Shown: piece by piece, positions 1-6,379 of the stretch
Numbering within the stretch: position 1 is the first letter of the stretch
Layout of the letters: each line of letters opens with the position of its first letter
Origin: Lachnospiraceae bacterium
GTDB lineage: Bacteria > Bacillota_A > Clostridia > Lachnospirales > Lachnospiraceae
Reading direction: 5' to 3'
DNA: 13,047 bases
Assembly: GCA_004556565.1 (NCBI GenBank)
Contig: SFGN01000071.1
Span: 1-13,047 of the forward strand
Notes under the pieces: generated by a model
Told to the model about the DNA's origin: nothing
Seen by the model: the letters and a program-made list of their open reading frames with translations, nothing else
Database searches by the model: none
Program-made: the position numbers and the translations under genes

Positions 1-63
1 ATACTATAGTATCATAGGAGGCTTTTTTATCACACCCTACAACGCCTCTGCTTACACTATTCG

Positions 64-92
64 CCCCAGCATAGCTGGGGGTTTAGTATTTT
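64..92 (+). terminator. Strong short hairpin, possible plus-strand terminator
   Basis: CCCCAGC (64-70) and GCTGGGG (74-80) form a perfect 7-bp stem with loop ATA, followed on the plus strand by GTTTAGTATTTT, a broken T-tract. It could end a plus-strand transcript entering from the left, or protect the 3' end of the minus-strand operon whose last stop codon is at 92-94. On the minus strand no T-tract follows, so it is not a standard terminator in that direction. An alternative, a subterminal hairpin of an IS200/IS605-like element, is discussed as a finding. Confidence 0.4.
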
Positions 93-1039
93 CAATTAAA
101 ATACACCATTTCTTCTATTGATTCTGCCGGTTCGACATTTTCCGCATAAAGAACAGGTCCTACACCTCTGTAGACTCTCGCCCTTTCAAAAGCGATTTTT
201 GCGCGCACCTTCACCCACTGGCCCGGTTTTATTTTCGGCGCATAGGGGCTTTTGCACACATAACCCAGAAATGTAGTGTCATCCGCACAGCATGTCATCG
301 CTGTCCTTCCCGGCATGAACATTTTTGCCGGAAAACTTTTCGGCTTTAATGCCCTCGCCGTAAATTCCACCACTTTTCCATCATATTTATCCGGATTTTC
401 CATTACATCCACATACCAGATTCCATAATCCTCCGGTCGGATTTCGATAACCGGGGCGTTCATGTCATACGGAACGTCATCCATAAATATATTCTCGATT
501 TCTCCCGTATCGTCCTCAAAAATCACCTGGGCCTGAGGACTTACCACTTTCACGCTGCGCCGATATCCGGCCAGCGGTTTAATATCATAACAGCGGTTAA
601 ACAGAACCAGTTCAGAGTTGCGGACCATCTCCACAAATAACGGTTTGAGATTTGTCAGATACATCTGGAATGTCTCTGCATTTACTGTCGTAAGCTTCTG
701 TGAAATCTCCCATCCATAGGGCAGTTTCATCTGCTCAAAATCACTGACTTTCCACATGCCGTTATATTCAATGACCACACGCTCCGGCCGATGTTTCGTA
801 TTCAGCTCACGGAGATACTCTTCCGTCAACATTTCCTGAGATTCCACGGTTTCAATCACGACGCCGTACCGGGCCAGTTCATCCGCATCGTACTCTTCCT
901 CGCCCTCTTCGCACACAAGAAGAAGCGTCTTTCCGTTTATCTGGAAATACTCCTGCTTCAATGTGAAATCCAAAAACTGCGTCTTTCCACTGTCTAAAAA
1001 ACCGGTCATCAAGTAAACCATAACATCCGGCTCTCCCAT
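92..1039 (-). CDS. CobW-like P-loop protein with C-terminal YcgQ/DUF1980-like domain
   Basis: This is a 315-residue protein. The N-terminal half resembles a COG0523/CobW GTPase: a P-loop GFLDSGKT at residues 13-20, an acidic CEEGEEEYD stretch where CobW proteins have ENEFGEIGID, IEYNG where they have IEPSG, and NRCYD near 148-152 in the place of the guanine-specificity motif. The CxCC metal motif of true COG0523 members is absent. The last ~110 residues (about 203-315) resemble the C-terminal OB-like domain of YcgQ/TIGR03943 (DUF1980) proteins: NPDKYDGK, then TCCADD with the paired cysteines at 250-251, then KPGQWVKVRAKI. YcgQ-type proteins are usually found with a YcgR-type permease and CobW proteins, so a role in metal homeostasis is inferred; no enzyme activity can be assigned. 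The start is taken at the ATG at 1039 because AAGGAG (1049-1054) lies 9 bases before it; the in-frame ATG at 1069 has no good ribosome site. The stop of the upstream GTPase gene is at 1099-1101, so the two are probably co-transcribed. Confidence 0.82.
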   Translation of the reverse strand: MGEPDVMVYLMTGFLDSGKTQFLDFTLKQEYFQINGKTLLLVCEEGEEEYDADELARYGVVIETVESQEMLTEEYLRELNTKHRPERVVIEYNGMWKVSDFEQMKLPYGWEISQKLTTVNAETFQMYLTNLKPLFVEMVRNSELVLFNRCYDIKPLAGYRRSVKVVSPQAQVIFEDDTGEIENIFMDDVPYDMNAPVIEIRPEDYGIWYVDVMENPDKYDGKVVEFTARALKPKSFPAKMFMPGRTAMTCCADDTTFLGYVCKSPYAPKIKPGQWVKVRAKIAFERARVYRGVGPVLYAENVEPAESIEEMVYFN

Positions 1040-1087
1040 ATCACATATCTCCTTCCAAATAACTTCCATTATCTGATTTCCGGCACC

Positions 1088-1106
1088 TCGGATAATTGTT
1101 ATCCGA
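1088..1106. promoter_or_regulatory. 19-base perfect inverted repeat between the two GTPase genes
   Basis: TCGGATAA (1088-1095) and TTATCCGA (1099-1106) are exact reverse complements separated by TTG. The right arm includes the stop codon (1099-1101) of the His-rich GTPase gene. It could be a small mRNA hairpin that influences translation or processing between the two genes, or a protein-binding dyad. No T-tract follows it on the minus strand, so it is not a normal terminator. Function is unproven. Confidence 0.35.
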
Positions 1107-2325
1107 ATAATTTATCCAGTTTCTTTTCATCCAACCCTGAACCGATAACACAGATACGTCCTGTATATTCTGCGGCGCCGTTCCTTACCTCATGTTCCTG
1201 GGGCACCATATCGAAATAAATCCATTCGCTTTCTCCTGCAACCATTCCCTTTGCACGCAGGATCGTACCGTAACTCTCATCCTGTTCCAGAGTTTTCAAT
1301 ATATTACTGATTTCTTCTTTCGTATATACTTTTATCGTCTCTTTGCCCCAGCTCGTGAACACCTCATCTGCATGATGGTGGCCGTCATGATCATGGTGAT
1401 GGTGGTCATGACCGCATCCGCACTCACCGTCATGGTGATGCTCATGGTCATGATGATGGCCGTGTTCATGCTCCCCGTCATGGTGATGGCCGTGCTCATG
1501 CTCTTCGTCGTGATGATGATGGCCGTGCTCATGCTCTTCGTCGTGATGATGATGGCCGTGCTCATGCTCTTCGTCATGATGATGGCCGTGCTCATGCTCT
1601 TCGTCGTGATGATGATGGCCGTGCTCATGCTCTTCACCGTGATGATGGTCATGGTGATGCTCGCCGTCATGATGATTCCCTCCGCACACAGGGCAGGTGA
1701 TTTCCGCAAGCAGCTCTTCTTCCAGTGATTTGCTTCCTTCCATCGTCTCCAGCAGCTTTTCGCCGGAAAGCTGTGCGATCGGAGTCGTAATGACAGGTGC
1801 TTTTTCATTCAGCCTGCGAAGAATCTCCAGACTTTCTTTTACTTTCTCTTCCTTTGCTTTATCTGTCCTGCTCAGTATAATCGCACCGGCATATTCAATC
1901 TGATTGCTGAAAAATTCACCAAAGTTCTTACTGTAAATTCTGCATTTTGTCACATCAACGACTGTTGTGAAGCTGTTCAGCTCCGCATCAATTTCATCCT
2001 GGACGTCCTGTACAGCCTTAATAACATCCGACAGTTTTCCAACGCCCGACGGCTCAATCAGTATACGGTCCGGATGATAGGTTTCAACAACTTCCTTAAG
2101 AGATTTTCCAAAATCACCGACCAGGGAGCAGCAGATACATCCGGAATTCATTTCTCGGATTTCAATTCCGGAATCTTTGAGAAAACCACCGTCAATACCG
2201 ATTTCTCCAAATTCATTTTCAATAAGCACGACCTGCTCACCTGTAAATGCTTCCTTCAAGAGTTTCTTAATCAGCGTTGTCTTTCCGGCTCCGAGGAATC
2301 CGGAGATAATATCAATTTTTGTCAT
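1099..2325 (-). CDS. COG0523/CobW-family GTPase, His-rich metallochaperone
   Basis: This is a 408-residue G3E-family GTPase of the CobW/YjiA/ZNG1 type, cytosolic proteins that bind Zn, Co or Ni and deliver or insert metal at the cost of GTP. Visible motifs: Walker A GFLGAGKTT (9-17), ENEFGEIGID (36-45), the family metal motif CICC (63-66), Walker B region ILIEPSG (88-94), and SRTD (152-155) in the NKxD position. A CPVC pair (211-214) precedes a low-complexity His/Glu/Asp/Gly segment (about 218-318) built from repeated EEHEHGHHHH units, with CGC at 302-304. A CobW C-terminal domain follows (about 328-408). Typical family members are 300-400 residues, so the extra length is the His-rich insert. 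The start ATG has AAGGAGG with 7 bases spacing. It lies 12 bases after the exonuclease stop, so the two are very likely co-transcribed. The metal cannot be told from sequence; zinc or nickel are the obvious candidates. No Zur-like or riboswitch element was recognised upstream. Confidence 0.93.
   Translation of the reverse strand: MTKIDIISGFLGAGKTTLIKKLLKEAFTGEQVVLIENEFGEIGIDGGFLKDSGIEIREMNSGCICCSLVGDFGKSLKEVVETYHPDRILIEPSGVGKLSDVIKAVQDVQDEIDAELNSFTTVVDVTKCRIYSKNFGEFFSNQIEYAGAIILSRTDKAKEEKVKESLEILRRLNEKAPVITTPIAQLSGEKLLETMEGSKSLEEELLAEITCPVCGGNHHDGEHHHDHHHGEEHEHGHHHHDEEHEHGHHHDEEHEHGHHHHDEEHEHGHHHHDEEHEHGHHHDGEHEHGHHHDHEHHHDGECGCGHDHHHHDHDGHHHADEVFTSWGKETIKVYTKEEISNILKTLEQDESYGTILRAKGMVAGESEWIYFDMVPQEHEVRNGAAEYTGRICVIGSGLDEKKLDKLFG
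1447..1635 (-). repeat. In-frame tandem repeats of 30 or 33 bases encoding His-rich units
   Basis: Six consecutive units encode EEHEHGHHHHD (11 residues) or EEHEHGHHHD (10 residues); the last begins GE instead of EE. Units differ mainly by gain or loss of one His codon, so the period alternates between 33 and 30 bases and the frame is kept. The repeats are nearly identical at DNA level as well, which points to recent expansion by slippage or unequal exchange. They lie in the metal-binding linker of the CobW-type GTPase. Confidence 0.93.
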
Positions 2326-2337
2326 TAAAATTCCTCC

Positions 2338-3090
2338 TTATTTCATTTCCAGCACAACCGGGCAATGGTCGGAGCCATAAATCTCCGTCAGTATTTTTGC
2401 ATCGATCAGCCGGTCTTTTAAACATTCTGATACACAGAAATAGTCAATCCGCCATCCTGCATTTTTTTCCCGCGCTTTAAAACGATATGACCACCAGGAA
2501 TAAATATCTGTCTGTTCCGGATAAAAATACCGGAACGTATCAATAAATCCGGAGTCAAGAAGCTCTGTAAACTTCTGGCGTTCTTCATCCGTAAATCCCG
2601 CATTTCGTCTGTTCGTCTTCGGGTTCTTAAGATCAATTTCCTGATGTGCCACATTCATATCCCCAGTCACGATGACCGGTTTCGTCTCTTCCAGTTTTTT
2701 CAGATATACACGGAAATCATCTTCCCATTTCATCCGGTAATCCAGCCTTGCCAGCTCATTTTGTGAATTTGGCGTATATACCGTGACAAAATAAAAATCA
2801 TCAAATTCACAGGTGATTACCCGCCCCTCACGGTCATGTTCTTCAATTCCGATTCCATATGACACACGCAGCGGCTCATTTTTCGTAAATACTGCAGTTC
2901 CGGAATATCCTTTCTTTTCCGCGTAATTCCAGTACTGGTGATACCCTTCCAGTTCCAGGGCAAGCTGGCCTTCCTGCATCTTTGTCTCCTGGATACAGAA
3001 AATATCCGCATCAGCTTCTTTAAAAAATTCCAGGAATCCCTTCTGCACACAGGCACGGATTCCGTTCACGTTCCAAGATATTAGTTTCAT
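2338..3090 (-). CDS. xth: Exodeoxyribonuclease III (AP endonuclease, ExoIII/ExoA family)
   Basis: This is a 250-residue Mg-dependent enzyme of base excision repair that cuts 5' to abasic sites and removes 3' blocks. The whole EEP-fold motif set is present: ISWNVNGIRA (4-13), QETK with the metal-binding Glu at 35, YTPNSQ with Tyr105, GDMNV with Asp144 and Asn146, WRIDY with Asp216, and SDHCP with Asp241 and His242. Length is normal for the family. The start at 3090 is chosen because the protein family begins MKLISWN and AAGGAG stands 6 bases upstream; the frame stays open another 43 codons upstream to a GTG, but that extension matches nothing in the family. It follows truA by 150 bases, and that gap is unusually structured. 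The gene is also called exoA in Bacillus. Confidence 0.96.
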   Translation of the reverse strand: MKLISWNVNGIRACVQKGFLEFFKEADADIFCIQETKMQEGQLALELEGYHQYWNYAEKKGYSGTAVFTKNEPLRVSYGIGIEEHDREGRVITCEFDDFYFVTVYTPNSQNELARLDYRMKWEDDFRVYLKKLEETKPVIVTGDMNVAHQEIDLKNPKTNRRNAGFTDEERQKFTELLDSGFIDTFRYFYPEQTDIYSWWSYRFKAREKNAGWRIDYFCVSECLKDRLIDAKILTEIYGSDHCPVVLEMK

Positions 3091-3115
3091 CGCATTCTCC
3101 TTTCGGTCTGTCTGT

Positions 3116-3215
3116 ACTGTAAAACCACAGTCATCCCCACACCCGCTTTTATGCGGAGGAATGCCCGCCTTTTGAAAGAGCCGATGGACAAAGATGATGT
3201 ATCTTCCGCACATCG
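3116..3215 (-). promoter_or_regulatory. Structured leader before the exonuclease gene (three hairpins)
   Basis: The 150-base gap between truA and the exonuclease gene can fold into three successive hairpins in the minus-strand transcript. Given in plus coordinates, the first pairs CGATG 3182-3186 with CATCG 3211-3215 and, inside it, AAGAT 3191-3195 with ATCTT 3201-3205. The second pairs CATCCC 3132-3137 with GGAATG 3158-3163 (one G-U) and CCCGC 3142-3146 with GCGGA 3153-3157 (one G-U). The third pairs ACTGT 3116-3120 with ACAGT 3127-3131. None is followed by a T-tract. I could not match this to a known riboswitch or leader. It may be an unrecognised RNA element, a dispersed repeat, or chance folding. 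Confidence 0.3.
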
Positions 3216-3240
3216 ACACCTGTTTTTTTCTTAAGCATCC

Positions 3241-3978
3241 TTAATAGTATACTTCTTTTAGCATCAAACCGCAAGCCGGAGCTAAAAATCCTGCATCCGT
3301 GCGCTCCCCGTTATATAACAGCCGGCGGATTTCCCCGGACTTTCGCCTTCCGCTGCCCGCCTCCAGAATCGTCCCGGTCAGTATACGCACCATATGATAC
3401 ATGAAACCATCTCCGTCATACTCAATATACAAAAGATTTCCCTGCCGTACAATTTCTATTCTGTGAATTGTGCGTATTGTTGTCATCTCATCTGTCTTTC
3501 TGTCGGTAAATGCACAAAAGTCATGCCGCCCTTCCAGAATGTCCGCAGCATCCCGCATCACCTGAAGATTCAGATTTCCAGGAAAATGATATGCGTATTT
3601 TCTCTGAAACACATCACCTTTTTCTCCTGTATCTACCGTGTATACATACTTCTTTCCTTTGGCGCTGTAACGGGCATGAAAACCATTTTTCATAAGCTGC
3701 ACCTGCATGATCCTGATATCGTCCGGCAGCCTGGCATTCAAAGCATTCCGAAATTCCTCTTCGTCAATCTTTCCCGGAAGGACAAGACTGGCGGCCTGCC
3801 CCTTTGCGTGCACGCCGCCGTCTGTTCTCCCGGATCCGTCTATTTTAACAGGAAATCCTTTTTCTTCCAGAACCGCCTGTTCCAGAATCCCCTGAATTGT
3901 CATCTTTGTATCCGGCTGCCTTTGCCATCCCTGGTATCTGGAACCGTCATAGGCGACCGTCAATTTATAAGTTCTCAT
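3241..3978 (-). CDS. truA: tRNA pseudouridine(38-40) synthase TruA
   Basis: This is a 245-residue enzyme that converts uridine to pseudouridine at positions 38-40 of the tRNA anticodon stem-loop. Family features: start MRTYKLTVAYDG with YQGWQRQ (15-21), the catalytic motif GRTDGGVHA with the nucleophile Asp53, HFPGNLN, the FCAFTDRK segment, and a C-terminal YDGDGFMYHMVRILTGTILE segment. Length is normal. GGAGG lies 11 bases before the ATG, inside the last codons of the upstream ABC ATPase gene, whose stop is only 6 bases from this ATG. That suggests translational coupling to the transporter operon. Replacement by another pseudouridine synthase family is unlikely given the motif set. Confidence 0.97.
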   Translation of the reverse strand: MRTYKLTVAYDGSRYQGWQRQPDTKMTIQGILEQAVLEEKGFPVKIDGSGRTDGGVHAKGQAASLVLPGKIDEEEFRNALNARLPDDIRIMQVQLMKNGFHARYSAKGKKYVYTVDTGEKGDVFQRKYAYHFPGNLNLQVMRDAADILEGRHDFCAFTDRKTDEMTTIRTIHRIEIVRQGNLLYIEYDGDGFMYHMVRILTGTILEAGSGRRKSGEIRRLLYNGERTDAGFLAPACGLMLKEVYY

Positions 3979-3984
3979 CTGTCA

Positions 3985-4641
3985 TCAATCCTCCGTAAGC
4001 CATCTGACATTCTGCCCCGACACATACAATACACGCCCACACAGCATACTGACCAGATCCAGGTCATGTGAGACGAACAGATATGTGATCTTTTCCTTTT
4101 GCTGCAGTTCCTTAAGAAGTGCGATCATCTGCGCCTGTACTGTCACATCCAGTGCCGACAGCGGCTCATCAAGCAAAATAAATTTTGTCCCTGTCATCAA
4201 GGCAAGCGCAATGCTGACTCTCTGTCTCTGTCCTCCGCTCAGCTCCCTCGGGTAACGCCCGTAAAAATCCTTCTGCAGATGAACCTGCTCCAGCATTTCT
4301 TCCGCCTGTTTTCTTCGTTCCTGTCCGGAAAAACCACCCCTGACTTTCAAAGGCTCTTCCAGAATCCAGCCGATTGTCTTTTTCGGGTTCAGCGAACCAT
4401 ATGGATCCTGAAATACCATCTGGGGAGAATTCGCGTAATGGATGACCTGTCCTTCATAATCTTTCAGAAGACCAAGAATGCATTTGCAGAGTGTTGTCTT
4501 CCCGCTCCCGCTTGCTCCCACAAGCCCTACAATTTCGCCTTCATATAAGGTGAACGACACATCTTTTAAAATCTGTTTTACTTTTTTTCCTTCTTTATAA
4601 CCTGCACTTACATTGTGCAGCTCCAGAACCTTCTCTGGCAC
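3985..4641 (-). CDS. ABC importer ATPase, OppF/DppF/NikE type
   Basis: This is one of two nucleotide-binding subunits of the peptide/nickel-type importer. Counted from the ATG at 4656, motifs are Walker A GASGSGKT (47-54), Q-loop Gln83 in VFQDPYGSLNP, signature LSGGQRQR (139-146), Walker B FILLDEP (159-165), D-loop SALD and switch His197 in FVSHD. It is short (218-223 residues against roughly 320 for OppF) and lacks the C-terminal oligopeptide-type extension, ending soon after the H-loop domain; in size it is closer to NikE. Two starts are possible: ATG at 4656 with a weaker AAGGA, and GTG at 4641 with a perfect GGAGGTGA (GGAGG at 4650-4654, 8 bases spacing) that overlaps that ATG. I prefer the GTG on ribosome-site strength. 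The gene lies 52 bases after the OppD-like ATPase stop (37 if the ATG is used) and 6 bases before truA. Confidence 0.93.
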   Translation of the reverse strand: MPEKVLELHNVSAGYKEGKKVKQILKDVSFTLYEGEIVGLVGASGSGKTTLCKCILGLLKDYEGQVIHYANSPQMVFQDPYGSLNPKKTIGWILEEPLKVRGGFSGQERRKQAEEMLEQVHLQKDFYGRYPRELSGGQRQRVSIALALMTGTKFILLDEPLSALDVTVQAQMIALLKELQQKEKITYLFVSHDLDLVSMLCGRVLYVSGQNVRWLTED

Positions 4642-4693
4642 TGCCGTCACCTCCATGTATCCTGTTCCTTCACGCTTTCATATGCATGACAAC

Positions 4694-5518
4694 TTAAAGC
4701 TGTAAACCGCCCGTTATGCACTCATAATATCGATTTTTCTGTACACGTGCGGGAATCGCGGCAATCAGCTCTTTTGTATAATTCATCTGGGGATGTTCAA
4801 ACACCTGCCCGGCATCTCCCGACTCAATTATTTCCCCGTCCTTCATGACAACCACCCGGCTGCAGAGTTCTTTTACCACACGCAGATTATGGGAAATAAA
4901 TAAAATACTCATTCCATATTTTTTATTCAGTTTCTTTAACAGTTTTAATATTTCTTCCTGCGTTCCTACATCCAGCGCCGTAGTCGGTTCATCCGCAATC
5001 AAAAGCTTCGGTCGTGACACTACAGCTGCCGCGATCATCACTCTCTGCCGCATCCCTCCGGACAGCTCATGCGGGTACTTTTCACAGATCTCTCCGGGAT
5101 GTTTCATCTCTACATCCTCAAGTGCCTTCCATACACGTTCCCTGCGTTCTTCTTTTCTATACTTTGTATGGAGAACCAGAGCTTCTTCCACCTGCCTGCC
5201 GATTTTCATTGTCGGATTCAGCGCCGTCATCGGCTCCTGAAAAATCATGCCGATATCATTTCCCTGTATTTTCCGCATTTCTTTTTCTGTTAGGGACAGT
5301 AAATCCGTATCATCCAGCCAGATTCTTCCGCTGTCCAGAACCGCATTCGCTTTCTTAAGCCCGGCAATCGTCAGTGCTGTCATTGTTTTTCCCGAACCTG
5401 ATTCCCCGACGATTCCGAGAATCTGTCCGGCCTCCAGAGTAAAAGAAACGTCTTTTACCGCTTCTTCCTTAATTCCTCTGTCCTCAAAATGTATGGAAAG
5501 ATGTTCTACTCTAAGCAT
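4694..5518 (-). CDS. ABC importer ATPase, OppD/DppD/NikD type
   Basis: This is the 274-residue first ATPase of the importer. Visible motifs: Walker A GESGSGKT (38-45), Q-loop Gln94 in MIFQEPMTALNP, signature LSGGMRQR (152-159), Walker B LLIADEP (172-178), D-loop TALD (180-183), and switch His210 in FISHN. The HPQMNYTKELIAAIP segment (242-256) begins the usual oligopeptide-type C-terminal region, but it is cut short compared with ~330-residue OppD. The ATG overlaps the stop of the upstream permease by one base (TAATG at 5516-5520), a classic sign of translational coupling. The EPMTALNP and DEPTTALD phrases are typical of the peptide/nickel branch of ABC ATPases. Confidence 0.95.
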   Translation of the reverse strand: MLRVEHLSIHFEDRGIKEEAVKDVSFTLEAGQILGIVGESGSGKTMTALTIAGLKKANAVLDSGRIWLDDTDLLSLTEKEMRKIQGNDIGMIFQEPMTALNPTMKIGRQVEEALVLHTKYRKEERRERVWKALEDVEMKHPGEICEKYPHELSGGMRQRVMIAAAVVSRPKLLIADEPTTALDVGTQEEILKLLKKLNKKYGMSILFISHNLRVVKELCSRVVVMKDGEIIESGDAGQVFEHPQMNYTKELIAAIPARVQKNRYYECITGGLQL

Positions 5519-6330
5519 TACCTTCCACCCCCGAATCTATCCAGAATCCCTTCGCCCAGCATCCCTACGCCCAGCACAAGGAGTACCAGGAACAATCCCG
5601 GAAATATCGCACACCACGGACCGCCTGCCAGATAGGTCTGCGCTTCGGACAGCATTCTTCCCAGGCTGGCATCCGGAGGCTGTACGCCGATCCCCAGATA
5701 ACTCATGCCGGCTTCCGCGAGCACCGCATTGTTAAATCCGATCGCCATTGCCGACAGAAGTGCCGGCAGCGTGTTCGGCAGGATATGCACGAACAGAATC
5801 CTGTGTGCCGGCACACCGATAAGCCGTGCGCTTGTGACATAATCCGCTTCCTTGAGCCGCAGGAATTCTCCCCTTACAATTCTCGCAAAGCTCGGTATAA
5901 ATGCGATTCCAAGTGCAAGCATTACTTTATAAGTGCCCGTATCCCATATACTGATAATGACCAGAGCCAGCAGAACACTCGGGAATGCCGCAACCGCGTC
6001 ATTTACACGCATAAGTGCTTCATCCAGCCAGCCGCCCATATATCCTGTGACCGCACCGAGAAGAATCCCTGCAGAGCTTCCGATCAAGACCGTTCCCAGT
6101 GCGATGATCAGCGTGCTCCCCGCCCCGGAAAGCACCCGGCTAAGCACATCACGCCCAAACTGATCTGTCCCGAACCAGTGCTTAAGGCCAGGTGCCGCCA
6201 GTTTCAGAGAGCCCTGCATTTTTTCCGGGTCATAGGGAGTCCAGAAAAAGCCCAGTATGATCAAACTTACCATAATCACGGTAATTACCATTCCGATTGT
6301 AAAATTGTAAGATTTTATCTTTCGTCTCAT
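5518..6330 (-). CDS. ABC importer permease, OppC/DppC/NikC type
   Basis: This is a 270-residue integral membrane subunit. An N-terminal membrane segment (about 12-30) is followed by WTPYDPEKM and FGTDQFGRDVLSRV, typical of the DppC branch. Several more hydrophobic segments follow, including the region around ALGTVLIGSSAGILLGAVTGY and the C-terminal PGLFLVLLVLGVGML. The coupling (EAA-type) loop EADYVTSARLIGVPAHRILFVHILPN contacts the ATPases. The signature AEAGMSYLGIGVQPPDASLG is also present. GGAGG lies just before the ATG. Its stop overlaps the ATPase start, and it lies 49 bases after the other permease. The substrate cannot be read from the sequence. Confidence 0.95.
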   Translation of the reverse strand: MRRKIKSYNFTIGMVITVIMVSLIILGFFWTPYDPEKMQGSLKLAAPGLKHWFGTDQFGRDVLSRVLSGAGSTLIIALGTVLIGSSAGILLGAVTGYMGGWLDEALMRVNDAVAAFPSVLLALVIISIWDTGTYKVMLALGIAFIPSFARIVRGEFLRLKEADYVTSARLIGVPAHRILFVHILPNTLPALLSAMAIGFNNAVLAEAGMSYLGIGVQPPDASLGRMLSEAQTYLAGGPWCAIFPGLFLVLLVLGVGMLGEGILDRFGGGR

Positions 6331-6379
6331 CTTACCTCCGCTCTCCGGCAGGAATTGCCATTACATCTATTTATGTCTT

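Noticed and set aside
1090..1106. Resemblance to the lac operator (GGATAACAATT on the minus strand)
   Set aside because: The dyad axis differs from that of LacI sites, it sits at the 3' end of a gene, and no LacI-type regulator or sugar genes are near.
1447..1635. Possible CRISPR-like array because of regular 30-33 base repeats
   Set aside because: Units are contiguous, have no unique spacers, and are in frame inside a recognised protein.
1192..1728. Long plus-strand reading frame opposite the His-rich GTPase
   Set aside because: It is the antisense of the CAT/CAC repeat, giving Met-Val-rich low complexity with no ribosome site; the GTPase on the minus strand has full family motifs.
3091..3219. 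N-terminal extension of exonuclease III to a GTG at 3219
   Set aside because: The family begins at MKLISWN, which has an ideal ribosome site; the extension has no matching family sequence.
3394..4071. 225-codon plus-strand frame opposite truA and the ATPase
   Set aside because: It has no family features or ribosome site and crosses two genes that have clear motifs on the other strand.
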